The position numbers and the translations under genes are program-made. A stretch of DNA of 50,066 nt from Myxococcales bacterium (lineage in GTDB: Bacteria > Myxococcota > Myxococcia > Myxococcales > Myxococcaceae), in assembly GCA_020846875.1 (NCBI GenBank), contig JADLDB010000085.1, forward strand, positions 1 through 50,066. Reading direction: 5' to 3'. The notes beneath the pieces are model-generated. The model was not told where the DNA came from. It made no database searches and saw nothing but the letters and a program-made list of their open reading frames with translations. Shown here piece by piece: positions 1 to 8,487 of the stretch; the stretch's first letter is position 1; every line of letters starts with the position of its first letter.

Positions 1-153
1 CCTTGTCAGTTACTGCCGACCTTCGAGCTGAAGGCGGGAAGGTGGAACTCAGAGGAGTCAAGCCGTGACATTCGCCTCGCTGCGTCGAACACCTGCTTGA
101 CCTTTGATGGAGGTATCAGGCACAGAGTTCGATACGCATCAATGAACCCCAAC
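1..153. other. Region downstream of czcA; possible tail of a broken ORF on the minus strand
   Basis: No complete gene is visible. On the minus strand an open frame overlaps the end of czcA and runs to a TGA at 8-6. It encodes about 50 residues that read like real protein (for example LGFIDAYRTLCLIPPSK), with codons noticeably less GC-rich at the third position than the efflux genes. It has no convincing start and I do not recognise the family. It could be the 3' end of a gene truncated when the metal-efflux operon arrived, or chance. Confidence 0.2.
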
Positions 154-3100
154 TCATTCAGGGCGCGACGAGCGCGACGCGCCGAAGCGGCTGTACAGCG
201 CAGGCAAGACGAACAAGGTGAGCAGGGTCGCTGAGATGAGGCCGCCGATCACCACGGTGGCGAGCGGTCGCTGCACCTCGGCGCCCGGCTCCGTCGAGAT
301 CGCCATCGGAATGAAGCCCAGCGACGCCACCAGCGCCGTCATCAGCACGGGGCGCAGGCGCAGCTCGGCGGCGCGCTCGATGGCCTCGACGTGGCCCAGC
401 CCTGAGGCCTCGGACTGGCGGGCGAACGAGACCAGCACCAGCCCGTTGAGCACCGCGACGCCGAACAGCGCGATGAAGCCGACCCCCGCCGAGATGGAGA
501 ACGGAATGCTGCGCAGCCAGAGCGCGACGACGCCGCCGACGATGGCGAACGGCACGTTGGAGAAGATGAGGAGCCCGGCCCGCATCGAGCGAAAGGTGAG
601 CCACAGCAGGAAGAGGATCAACGCGAGCGCGAGCGGCACCGCCACCCACAGCCGGGCGCGCGCCTCGAGGTAGTGCTCGAACTGGCCGCCCCACTCCACC
701 CGGTAGCCCACCGGCCGGACGACGTCCTTCTCTACGGCCGCCCGCGCATCGTTCACGACGGAGATCAGATCCCTCCCGCGCACGTTGAACTCGACGGTGA
801 GGCGCCGGGACTGCCCTTCGCGAGACACCTGCGCCGGGCCGGTGACGAACTCCAGGTCGGCCACGTCACCCAGCGGGACCATCTGCCCGCTGACCGAGCG
901 AAGCGGGAGCGCCCTCAGCGGCTCCAGGTCGCCTGCGAAGCCGTGGGCGGCGAGGACCACGATCGCGAACCGGCGCTCGCCCTCGAGCACATCCCCGACG
1001 GAGTGACCCACCGCCAGCGTCTCCGTCACCTGGTTCACGTCTTGGACGGTCAGGCCGTAGCGGGCGAGCCGGTTCCGGTCGGGTCGGATGCGCAGGTACT
1101 TGAGCCCCTGCGACTGCTCGACCCGCACGTCGACCGCCCCCGGCACTCGACGGACCGCGTCCGCGACGGCGTCCCCGAGCCGAGCGAGCTCCGCGAGATC
1201 CGCTCCGTAGATGAGCACGCCGACATCGGAGCGGATCCCCGCGACCAGCTCGTTGGTTCGCATCTGGATGGGCTGCGAAATGGCCCCGCCGACCTCGGGC
1301 GACGCCGCCACCACCCGCTCCAGCTCCTCGGCGAGGTCGGCCTTGGTCACCCCCTCGCGCCATTGATCTCTCGGCTTCAAGGCCACGTAGACGTCCGACG
1401 CCTCGATGCTCATCGGGTCCGTCGCCACCTCGGGCGCGCCAATCCGGGAGACGACATGATCCACCTCGGGGATCTTCTTCACCGCGCGGGCGAGGTTGTT
1501 GTCCGTCCTCACCGACTCCGACAGGGCCGCGCCCGGCACGCGCCGCGCCTCGACCAGAAGATCGCCTTCGTCGAGCTGGGGAATGAACTCCGCCCCGAGC
1601 CGCCCAAAGAGCAGCGCCGCCACGACGATCGCCGCCATCCCCAGGCTCACCGTGATCGCCCGGCGCCGCATCGCCCGCCGGAAGAGCGGGACGTAGAGCT
1701 GATGCGCCTTCCTCAGGATCCACGTCTCTCGGTGGCCCGGCCGTGGCCGCACGAAGTAGCTCGTCAGCACGGGCACCAGGGTCAGCGAGAGGATGAAGGC
1801 GCCCAGGAGCGCCAGCAGCACCGTCGTCGCCATCGGCCTGAAGAGCTTCCCCTCGAGGCCGTGGAGCGCGAGCACGGGGAGGTAGACGATGGCGATGATC
1901 GCCTCGCCGAAGACGCTGGCGGACCGGACCTCCAGCGTCGCCGCCTCGACGGTCTGGGTCCGTTCCGCGTCGGCCAGCGGGCTCGCCGAGCCCTGCTGCC
2001 TCTCGGCAAGCCGCCGCACCGCGTTCTCGACGATGATGACCGCGCCGTCCACGAGGAGCCCGAAGTCGATGGCCCCCAGGCTCATCAGGTTCCCTGAGAG
2101 GCCGGTCGCGTTCATCACGACCACGGCGAACAACAACGAGAGGGGGATGGTGACCGCCACCACCAGGCCCGCCCGGAGATCTCCGAGGAGGAGCAGCAAC
2201 ACCAGGATCACCAGGGCGGCGCCTTCCAGCAGGTTCCTCCCGACCGTCTTGATGGTCCGATCCACCAGGGCTGCGCGATCATAGAAGGGCTCGATGCGCG
2301 TGCCCTTGGGGAGCGTCGGCTCGATGGCCGCCAGCTTCTCCTTCACCGCACGGGTGACGGTGCGCGAGTTCTCCCCCATCAGCATCAGCGCTACGCCGAC
2401 CACGACCTCTCCCTCGCCGTCCTTCGTGGCCGCGCCGCGCCGGAGCCGGGCACCGAAGCGCACCTCGCCGATCGTCGCCACGGTGATGGGCACGCCCTGG
2501 GGGGTAGCCCCGATCACGACGCGCTGGAGATCCTCGAGGCTGGTCACCAGGCCGTCGGTGCCGATGACGAAGTGCTCGCGCTCGTGCTCGATGTAGCCGC
2601 CACCCGCGTTGGCGTTCGACTTCTCGAGCGCGTCCACCACCTGGGCGATCGAGACGCCGGTCGCCTGCAGGCGGGCCGGATCGAGCACCACCTGGTACTG
2701 CCGATCCTCGCCGCCGAAGCTGTTCACCTCGACGATGCCCGGCACCATCCGGAGCTGCGGAGCGATGTACCAGTCGAGCTGCTCCTCCAACTGCATCAGG
2801 GTGAGGTTCTCGTTGCGAACGACGAACTGGTACACCTCGCCGAGGCCGGTAGAGATCGGCCCCAGCTCGGGCTCGCCGTATTGCTCCGGCACGGCGTCGC
2901 GCGCCTCCCGCATCCGCTCGTTGATGAGCTGCCGCGCCCAGTAGATGTCGGTGCCGTCCTCGAAGCTGACCGTGACGACCGAGAGCCCGTACTTGGAGAC
3001 GGAGCGCACCTCCGTGGACTTCGGGATGCCGGCCATCGCGCGCTCCACCGGCACCGTGACGTACTGCTCGACCTCCACCGGGGAGAGCGCGGGCGCGGCC

Positions 3101-3261
3101 GTGATGATCTGCACCTGCACGTTGGTGACGTCGGGCACCGCGTCGATGGGGAGCTGCGTGGCGGCGCGCAGGCCGAACGCGATGAACAGCGCCGTCGCGA
3201 CCAGGACGATGGGGCGATTCTGAAGGGACCACCGGACGATGGCCGAGAGGGCGGCCAACAT
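154..3261 (-). CDS. czcA: CzcA-type heavy-metal RND efflux pump
   Basis: Inner-membrane proton/cation antiporter that drives divalent metal export through a tripartite envelope complex. The 1035-residue length is normal for HME-RND pumps. An N-terminal transmembrane helix (about 13-32) is followed by a periplasmic porter domain, then helices from about 345. Residues 396-412 carry the signature AIDFGLLVDGAVIIVEN, with D399, D405 and E412. This DFG..VDGA form is typical of the Zn/Co/Cd/Ni (CzcA/CnrA/NccA) branch rather than the Cu/Ag CusA branch, so a divalent substrate is inferred; the exact metal is not readable. A second helix bundle lies near the C terminus. Its ATG overlaps the stop of the adaptor gene as TGATG, so translation is probably coupled. 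It is the last gene of the operon. Confidence 0.93.
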   Translation of the reverse strand: MLAALSAIVRWSLQNRPIVLVATALFIAFGLRAATQLPIDAVPDVTNVQVQIITAAPALSPVEVEQYVTVPVERAMAGIPKSTEVRSVSKYGLSVVTVSFEDGTDIYWARQLINERMREARDAVPEQYGEPELGPISTGLGEVYQFVVRNENLTLMQLEEQLDWYIAPQLRMVPGIVEVNSFGGEDRQYQVVLDPARLQATGVSIAQVVDALEKSNANAGGGYIEHEREHFVIGTDGLVTSLEDLQRVVIGATPQGVPITVATIGEVRFGARLRRGAATKDGEGEVVVGVALMLMGENSRTVTRAVKEKLAAIEPTLPKGTRIEPFYDRAALVDRTIKTVGRNLLEGAALVILVLLLLLGDLRAGLVVAVTIPLSLLFAVVVMNATGLSGNLMSLGAIDFGLLVDGAVIIVENAVRRLAERQQGSASPLADAERTQTVEAATLEVRSASVFGEAIIAIVYLPVLALHGLEGKLFRPMATTVLLALLGAFILSLTLVPVLTSYFVRPRPGHRETWILRKAHQLYVPLFRRAMRRRAITVSLGMAAIVVAALLFGRLGAEFIPQLDEGDLLVEARRVPGAALSESVRTDNNLARAVKKIPEVDHVVSRIGAPEVATDPMSIEASDVYVALKPRDQWREGVTKADLAEELERVVAASPEVGGAISQPIQMRTNELVAGIRSDVGVLIYGADLAELARLGDAVADAVRRVPGAVDVRVEQSQGLKYLRIRPDRNRLARYGLTVQDVNQVTETLAVGHSVGDVLEGERRFAIVVLAAHGFAGDLEPLRALPLRSVSGQMVPLGDVADLEFVTGPAQVSREGQSRRLTVEFNVRGRDLISVVNDARAAVEKDVVRPVGYRVEWGGQFEHYLEARARLWVAVPLALALILFLLWLTFRSMRAGLLIFSNVPFAIVGGVVALWLRSIPFSISAGVGFIALFGVAVLNGLVLVSFARQSEASGLGHVEAIERAAELRLRPVLMTALVASLGFIPMAISTEPGAEVQRPLATVVIGGLISATLLTLFVLPALYSRFGASRSSRPE

Positions 3262-4436
3262 CAGTGGTGATCCTCGGAGAGGGTGGACTTGAGCAGCAGG
3301 CTCTTCAGCGTGAAGACGCCGTGGGTGACGACCTCCTCGCCGTCCTCGAGCCCGGAGAGCACCTGCACCTGGCTGAGCGCGCCCTCGCCGAGGGTGACGA
3401 CGTGGATGACGAAGTGCCCGTCGGGCGCCTTCACGAAGACGAGCTGCTTGCCGCCCACCTCCGTCACCGCGCTGCGCGGGACGATCACCCGCGCCTCGGC
3501 CTTGCTCTGCTCCGCCACCTCGACCTGCGCCGTACCGAACAGCCCGAGCCGGAGCCGGCCTTGCACGTTGTCCAGGCGGATGCGGGCCGTCAGCGTGCGG
3601 GCCACCGGATCCGTTTGCTGCCCGATGTGCTCCACCACGCCCTCGAAGCCCTCGCCGGGGAAGGCGTTGAGCTTCACCTCGCTCCTCGCGCCCACCCGCA
3701 GCCGGCCCAGATCCTTCTCGAAGACGCGGCCCAGGAACCAGACCTGGGAAAGATCGACCACCGTCGCCAGCACCTGCTCGGTCCCGACAGGCTGGCCCAC
3801 CACCGCGTCGCGCGCGACGACGACACCGGAGATGGGGGCGCGCAGCGGCACCAGGTAGCCCATGCCTCCCGCCGCGTTCACCCCGATGGCGCCGAGCTGA
3901 TCGCTCAAGGCCTGGGCTTCGGCCTCCTGGGCCCGCGCCTCGGCCTCGGCGTCGATGGCCGCCTGCTCGGCGCCCAGCCCGATCTCCTTCAGCTTCCTCA
4001 GCCGACCGGCGTTGGCGCGGGCCGCCGTGGCCCTGGCGGAGGCGGACGCCAGCGCCCCCCGGAGCCGCCCCACGTCGGGCACCCGCAGCACCGCCATCAG
4101 ATCGCCCTTCTTCACCACCGAGCCTTCGTTGAAGGTGACCTGCTCCAGCCGCCCGCCTGTCGCGGTCGAGAGCTTCGCGCTGCGATCCGGCTCGGCGGCG
4201 ATCTCACCCGGGAGTCCGACGGTGGTGGCCAGCACGCCCCGCTTCGCGGGCCCGGTCTCGATCCCCGACTCTTCGACGACCTCGGCCGACACCTCGAGCT
4301 GGCTGGGGAGCTCCCCGTGCCCCGTCTCGTCGTGATGGGGATCAGCCTCACCCGGCGGCTCCGTGGGCTCGCTCGCGCCCTTCTTGCAGCCGGCGAGGGG
4401 CAACAGCACCACCAGCAACCACGCGCAGCGCTTCAC
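3261..4436 (-). CDS. czcB: CzcB-type periplasmic adaptor lipoprotein of the RND metal efflux system
   Basis: Membrane-fusion protein linking the RND pump to the outer-membrane channel. I take the GTG at 4436 as start: it overlaps the upstream stop as GTGA and gives MKRCAWLLVVLLPLAGCKKG, a clean lipoprotein signal with lipobox LAGC. An earlier in-frame start would bury that signal. The 391-residue protein then has an acidic/His stretch (HHDETGHGE, about 34-42), a biotinyl-lipoyl-like first half, an alpha-helical hairpin rich in Ala, Arg and Glu (about 125-180), the second lipoyl half (LRAPISGVV) and beta-barrel/membrane-proximal regions. The His/Asp/Glu stretch may bind metal, as proposed for CzcB relatives; this is inference. 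It ends SEDHH. Confidence 0.92.
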   Translation of the reverse strand: MKRCAWLLVVLLPLAGCKKGASEPTEPPGEADPHHDETGHGELPSQLEVSAEVVEESGIETGPAKRGVLATTVGLPGEIAAEPDRSAKLSTATGGRLEQVTFNEGSVVKKGDLMAVLRVPDVGRLRGALASASARATAARANAGRLRKLKEIGLGAEQAAIDAEAEARAQEAEAQALSDQLGAIGVNAAGGMGYLVPLRAPISGVVVARDAVVGQPVGTEQVLATVVDLSQVWFLGRVFEKDLGRLRVGARSEVKLNAFPGEGFEGVVEHIGQQTDPVARTLTARIRLDNVQGRLRLGLFGTAQVEVAEQSKAEARVIVPRSAVTEVGGKQLVFVKAPDGHFVIHVVTLGEGALSQVQVLSGLEDGEEVVTHGVFTLKSLLLKSTLSEDHH

Positions 4437-5680
4437 GGCTCGCCTCCTTCCAGCGGGAGCCCCGCTGCCCGCACGACGCGCACCGACGCCACGCACAGCG
4501 CCTCCCGCGCGTCGATCTCCGCCTCCAGTTGCTCCACCAGGACCTGCTGCGCGAGGATCGCGTCGCGCACCGCCAGCCGCCCAGCCTTCACCTGCTCGCC
4601 GATCGCCTCGAGCCGGGCGATCGCCCGCGCGACCCGCTCCGGCGGGTACAGCCCCCGCGCTCTGGCCGCGGCGCCGTACTCCGCCTTCGCCGACACCAGC
4701 TCGAGCTCGAGGTCGCGCCGAACACGCTCCGTCTCCGCCGCCACCTTCTCCTCCAGCGCCGCCACCTCCGCGAGCTCGCCCGCCAGCGTGCGGCCCACCG
4801 GCTGCGGCAGGGGGATGGGAAGGCTGAGGCCCCCTCCGAGGACGCGCTCACCAAACCCGTCCCGCTGCGCCATCACGGACAAGGTGAGGTTGGGGACGCG
4901 CTCGCGCGCCAGCAGCTCGGCGCGCCGGTGGACGGCTCCTCGCACCTCCTCGAGCGCGATCAGCTCGGGCCGCTGACGGGGCGGCGCCTCGACAAGCACC
5001 TGGGACAGCGGCTCGAGCACCCCTGCGGCCAGAGCCGGCGCCCCGCCCGCCAACAGCCGAAGCCGGGCTTGAGCGCCGAAGGCCAGCCCTTCGAGGAAGA
5101 GCCGCCGCTGCGCCGCGCGAAGGGCCGCCGCCTCGGCGATCTCCGCATCCACCTCCGACGCGAGGCCGTTGGCGGCCATCGCCCTCACCGTCGCGGCCAC
5201 CGCGCCCGTCGCGCCCTCCAGCCGGACGGACAGCTTCGAGCGCTCGTGGGCGGCGAGGGCGCCGAACCACGCCAGCCAGGCCAGAGAGGCGACCGAGTTC
5301 CGCGCCGCCGCCACCCGCTGGCCCTGGGCGCGCAGCTCGGCGTTGGCCACCCCGACGCGCAGCCAACTCTGCCCGCCGATCTCCAGCTCCTGGTCGAGCG
5401 AGAGGTACCAGTTGAAGTCCCCGTCGGACGGCGACGCCCGGGACGCCACGGCGCCCTTCAGCACCGGATTGGAAGGCAGAAACGGTCGCGCGGCCTCACG
5501 CCGTCCCCGCCCGGCCCGCTGCAGGGCGAGCTCCTCCCGCAGCTCCGGGCTGCGCGCCAGCACGCAGGGGACCACGGTACGGCGGTCGACCTGCTCACAC
5601 GTCGGCTCCTCCGCCACGCCCGCGCGCGGCGACAGCGCCACGGCCAGCACCCCGGCCGCAGTCCACAAACGGATTCTCAC
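4433..5680 (-). CDS. czcC: CzcC-type outer-membrane channel (TolC family)
   Basis: Outer-membrane efflux protein completing the tripartite pump. I choose the GTG at 5680, preceded by a GAGG ribosome site 7 nt away, because it yields a normal signal peptide (MRIRLWTAAGVLAVALSPRAG then VAEEP). A start at 5725 is possible but adds 15 unlikely residues. The 415-residue mature-type sequence is rich in long amphipathic helices (LEEKVAAETERVRRDLELEL and AIARLEAIGEQVKAGRLAVR), as expected for the TolC helical barrel, in two repeats. Its stop overlaps the czcB start by 4 nt. The family is confident; the czc rather than cus assignment comes from the adjacent CzcA motif. Confidence 0.88.
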   Translation of the reverse strand: MRIRLWTAAGVLAVALSPRAGVAEEPTCEQVDRRTVVPCVLARSPELREELALQRAGRGRREAARPFLPSNPVLKGAVASRASPSDGDFNWYLSLDQELEIGGQSWLRVGVANAELRAQGQRVAAARNSVASLAWLAWFGALAAHERSKLSVRLEGATGAVAATVRAMAANGLASEVDAEIAEAAALRAAQRRLFLEGLAFGAQARLRLLAGGAPALAAGVLEPLSQVLVEAPPRQRPELIALEEVRGAVHRRAELLARERVPNLTLSVMAQRDGFGERVLGGGLSLPIPLPQPVGRTLAGELAEVAALEEKVAAETERVRRDLELELVSAKAEYGAAARARGLYPPERVARAIARLEAIGEQVKAGRLAVRDAILAQQVLVEQLEAEIDAREALCVASVRVVRAAGLPLEGGEP

Positions 5681-5756
5681 AAAGACACCTCGCACGAGGG
5701 ATGAACGTGCGTCAGCCCGGGACAACGCCCGGTCGACGCCTGATCAGGATCCAGGA

Positions 5757-6053
5757 CTACGCGAGGGCGATCGGGACGTGGAGGATGTCGCCCGGCTCCG
5801 GCGACAGGGGCGCCGCCTGCAGGCGCTCCGGGATGCGCGTGGCCTTCACCCGCGGCGGGTGCTTCGAGCCCGGCGTGGTGAGCGCCAGGCGAACGTGGCA
5901 ACACCCCGCGCAGTCTGCGCAGTCGGGGGCACAGTTCCCCTGCTCGTCATCGTCGGGGCAGCGCTCGACGCAGCCGGCAGACGAGAAGAGCGGCACCTCG
6001 CCGGAGCCGAGGAGGACCCAGGCAGCCAGGCCGATGGCGAGGGCGAACCGCAC
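5757..6053 (-). CDS. Small secreted cysteine-rich protein heading the metal-efflux operon
   Basis: A 98-residue protein that I do not recognise from a named family. The GTG start gives a hydrophobic N terminus (RFALAIGLAAWVLLGSG, 2-18) that looks like a Sec signal or anchor. It is followed at once by a compact cluster of seven cysteines (C28, C32, C41, C45, C48, C51, C52) with interleaved Asp and a His (CPDDDEQGNC, CADCAGCCH). The rest is a short Pro/Arg-rich tail without further Cys. It lies 76 nt upstream of czcC on the same strand, so it is probably the first gene of the operon. The Cys/His/Asp cluster suggests periplasmic metal binding (chaperone, buffer or sensor); that is inference from composition and context. 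Confidence 0.65.
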   Translation of the reverse strand: MRFALAIGLAAWVLLGSGEVPLFSSAGCVERCPDDDEQGNCAPDCADCAGCCHVRLALTTPGSKHPPRVKATRIPERLQAAPLSPEPGDILHVPIALA

Positions 6054-6059
6054 GCGTCG

Positions 6060-6096
6060 TTTATCGTCCGCCCGACCACCCCCGTCAACTGACGGG
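6060..6096 (-). promoter_or_regulatory. Candidate promoter with overlapping dyad for the metal-efflux operon
   Basis: On the minus strand a TTGACG (6088-6083) and a GATAAA (6065-6060) are separated by 17 bp. A perfect 7-bp inverted repeat CCCGTCA-AC-TGACGGG (6081-6096) covers the -35 element. The predicted transcript start falls at about 6053, the GTG of the cysteine-rich gene, so the mRNA may be leaderless. A repressor or metal sensor could bind the dyad. This is read from sequence only. Confidence 0.4.
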
Positions 6097-6159
6097 CCGC
6101 GCCAGAGGCCAGGGAGGCCGATTTCTTGCGCTCGCCTCAGGGTGCTTCAGGCTTGTGGC

Positions 6160-6498
6160 ATGACGACGGAGCGCCGCCGCCGCCGCAGCCAGAAGCACCA
6201 CGAAGCCCTCACCCTCTTCTTCGAGACCGCCGCCCGGCGCCTCGGGCTGGACGCGCTGGCCCTCACCACCGACGACGGGCGCCTCATCGCCGGCGCGCGC
6301 GCTCCCGCCGCGGTCGACCTGGACGTGGAGTGGATGGGCAACGTCGGCGCCTCGAAGCAGCGCGCCGAGGTGCCCTTCGAAGATCGCACCCTCTTCGTCC
6401 GGCGCCTCTCGGTGAACGACGTCTTCCTGTTCCTCACCAGCGCGGGCCGCGAGGCCGATCGCTCGCTGGACGACTCCATCCGCCGCATCCTGGCTTGA
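6160..6498 (+). CDS. Small roadblock/longin-like protein, function unknown
   Basis: A 112-residue soluble protein starting at the ATG of MTTERRRRRSQKHH. A basic N terminus is followed by a helix and an alternating beta pattern (LDALALTTDDGRLIAGAR, then LFVRRLSVNDVFLFLTSAG) that resembles the roadblock/LC7 fold common in myxobacteria next to small GTPases. No GTPase gene adjoins it here. It is divergent from the metal-efflux operon and precedes a radical SAM gene by about 35 nt. The fold assignment is tentative. Confidence 0.55.
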   Translation: MTTERRRRRSQKHHEALTLFFETAARRLGLDALALTTDDGRLIAGARAPAAVDLDVEWMGNVGASKQRAEVPFEDRTLFVRRLSVNDVFLFLTSAGREADRSLDDSIRRILA

Positions 6499-6533
6499 CC
6501 TGAACACCGGTTCAGCTCACCATCACGGGCGCC

Positions 6534-7559
6534 ATGCGCCCCCGCCCCATCGCCAACCCGCCCAACCCCTGGTCGTCGACGGCCGTCGAGTACCTGGAGG
6601 AGATCCCCACGGCGCGGGTCGAGCTGTACGACGACGCCACCTCGTCCATCCTGGCGAGGAATGACAGCCCGGAGCTGGGCTTCCGCTTCTCGGTCAACCC
6701 GTACCGCGGCTGCAACCACGGCTGCGCCTACTGCTTTGCGCGGCCCTCGCACGAGTACCTGTCCTGGGGCGCGGGCACCGACTTCGACACCAAGCTGCTG
6801 GTGAAGCGGGACGCGGCGCGGCTGTTGCGCACGGCCTTCGACAAGCCGTCCTGGAAGGGCGAGCTGGTGATGTTCTCGGGCGTCACCGACTGCTTCCAGC
6901 CCATCGAGGCCTCGCTGCGGCTGACCCGCGCCTGCCTGGAGGTGTGCGCCGAGTACCGGAACCCCGTCTCCATCGTCACCAAGGGGCCGCTGATCGAGCG
7001 CGATCTGGGCGTATTGGCGCGGCTGCGCGACGAGGCCTTCGTGTCGGTGGCGATCTCCGTGCCCATCTGGGACCAGGCGCTGGCCCGCGCCATCGAGCCC
7101 GGAGTAGCGACGCCGAAGCGGCGCATCCAGACGATCCGCGCGCTCGCCTCCGCGGGGATCCCCGTGGGCGTGATGGTGGCGCCGATCATCCCCGCGGTGT
7201 CCGACGAGGGCCTCGCCGAGGTGCTGGAGGCCGCGCGGGAGGCCGGCGCCTCCTTCGCCTCGTACGTGCTGCTGCGGCTGCCAGGCGCGGTGAAGGACGT
7301 CTTCACCTCTCGGATCAAGGAAGCGCTGCCTCTGCGCGCCGAGAAGATCCTCCACCGGGTGTGCGAGACGCGGCAGGGCAAGCTGTACGACGCCCGCTTC
7401 GGGATCCGCGGCCGGGGAGAAGGGCCCTACGCCGAGGCCATCGCCGGCGCCTTCGAGGCCACCACCCGGCGGCTCGGCTTCGAGCTGTCGCGCCCCGAGG
7501 TGCCAGACACCTTCCGCCGGCCCTTCCGCCCTGCCCCACAGCTGTCGCTGCTGCTCTGA
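6534..7559 (+). CDS. Radical SAM protein of the PA0069/spore-lyase-like family
   Basis: 341 residues with the radical SAM iron-sulfur motif CX3CX2C at C60, C64 and C67, inside NPYRGCNHGCAYCFARPSHE. This arrangement is typical of the PA0069/Rv2578c family, related to spore photoproduct lyase. FSGVTDCFQPIE (about 105-115) and the following TIM-barrel-like alternation (VSIVTKGPLIERDLGVL, GIPVGVMVAPIIPAVSDEG) also fit that family. The substrate is not known to me. The gene appears monocistronic or paired with the short upstream gene. Confidence 0.85.
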   Translation: MRPRPIANPPNPWSSTAVEYLEEIPTARVELYDDATSSILARNDSPELGFRFSVNPYRGCNHGCAYCFARPSHEYLSWGAGTDFDTKLLVKRDAARLLRTAFDKPSWKGELVMFSGVTDCFQPIEASLRLTRACLEVCAEYRNPVSIVTKGPLIERDLGVLARLRDEAFVSVAISVPIWDQALARAIEPGVATPKRRIQTIRALASAGIPVGVMVAPIIPAVSDEGLAEVLEAAREAGASFASYVLLRLPGAVKDVFTSRIKEALPLRAEKILHRVCETRQGKLYDARFGIRGRGEGPYAEAIAGAFEATTRRLGFELSRPEVPDTFRRPFRPAPQLSLLL

Positions 7560-7614
7560 GCCTGCAATCGCGCCCGCAGACAGGAGTATGGTCTGTCGTC
7601 AGGAGGCACACACG

Positions 7615-7866
7615 ATGGGACCGTGCAGCTGGATCATTCTGGGAGGCCTCGCCGGCTGGGTGGCGAGCATGATCGCCGGGACCAACGCCCGCATGGGGAT
7701 GATCGCCAACATCCTCGTGGGGATCCTCGGCGCCTTCGTCGGCGGCCTGGTGATGAGCTTCATCGGGGGCCACGGGGTGACGGGCTTCAACCTCTACAGC
7801 TTCGGCGTGGCGCTGATGGGCGCGACCATCACCCTCTTCGTCGCCAGGAAGATCACCGGGCGCTGA
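7615..7866 (+). CDS. GlsB/YeaQ/YmgE-type small membrane protein
   Basis: 83 residues, nearly all transmembrane. Three hydrophobic segments (WIILGGLAGWVASMIAG, GMIANILVGILGAFVGGLVM, SFGVALMGATITLFVARK) have the Gly-rich pattern of the transglycosylase-associated/GlsB family linked to general stress in other bacteria. The start is set by a textbook AGGAGG at 7601-7606, 8 nt before the ATG at 7615; the frame also has an earlier ATG at 7588 without such a site. Convergent with ruvA, 6 nt apart. The molecular role is unknown. Confidence 0.85.
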   Translation: MGPCSWIILGGLAGWVASMIAGTNARMGMIANILVGILGAFVGGLVMSFIGGHGVTGFNLYSFGVALMGATITLFVARKITGR

Positions 7867-7872
7867 CGGTCT

Positions 7873-8487
7873 TCAGCCGCTGCGCAGCCCCTTGAGGGCC
7901 TCGCGGAAGAGCAGCTCGAAGGCCGCGTCCTCGCCGAGGCGCTCGGTGGCGTTGCGGGCGGCCAGGTCGGCCTGCGGCTCGCGGTAGCCCAGGTTCACCA
8001 GCGCGGAGACGAGATCTCCGGTGGTGCTGGGGGCCGGCGCCAAGCCCTTCGGACGCTTGCCAGGCGCGGCGCCTTCCACGCTGAGCGTCTTCACCTTGTC
8101 CTTGAGCTCCAGCACCACGCGCTCGGCGGTCTTCTTCCCCACGCCGTGGATCTTCGTGAGCCGCGCCACGTCCCCCTTGCCGATCACCTGGACCAGGGCG
8201 TCGGCGTCCAGCCCGGAGAGGATGCTCATCGCCAGCTTCGGCCCCACGTGGCTCACCGAGGTGAGCAGGAGAAACAGTTCCTCTTCCGCGCGGGTGAGGA
8301 AGCCGTAGAGATCGAAGGCGTCTTCGCGCACCACGGTGCGGATCCGCAGCGAGGCGTTGGCGCCCGGCTCGGCCAGCTGGGCCATGCTGAGCAAGGACAG
8401 GTTCACCCGGTAGCCGACGCCGTGGACGTCGATGATCGCGTCGGTCAGGTTCTTCTCTGCCACCACCCCGGCGAGCGCGGCGATCAC
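7873..8487 (-). CDS. ruvA: Holliday junction branch-migration protein RuvA
   Basis: 204 residues, full length. RuvA forms the tetramer that binds four-way DNA junctions and loads the RuvB motor. Domain I (OB fold) starts MIAALAGVVAEKNLTDAIID with VHGVGYRVNLS. The helix-hairpin-helix region includes LLTSVSHVGPKLAMSILSG and IHGVGKKTAERVVLELKDK. A flexible linker and the C-terminal RuvB-binding domain (LVNLGYREPQADLAAR) follow. It starts with GTG overlapping the ruvC stop as GTGA, so the two are co-translated. ruvB is not next to it: the following gene is convergent and unrelated. Confidence 0.95.
   Translation of the reverse strand: MIAALAGVVAEKNLTDAIIDVHGVGYRVNLSLLSMAQLAEPGANASLRIRTVVREDAFDLYGFLTRAEEELFLLLTSVSHVGPKLAMSILSGLDADALVQVIGKGDVARLTKIHGVGKKTAERVVLELKDKVKTLSVEGAAPGKRPKGLAPAPSTTGDLVSALVNLGYREPQADLAARNATERLGEDAAFELLFREALKGLRSG

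Noticed and set aside
673-2097. Long open frames opposite czcA and other genes
   Set aside because: High GC creates long shadow ORFs; their translations are Arg/Ala/Pro-rich without motifs, while the other strand holds clear families.
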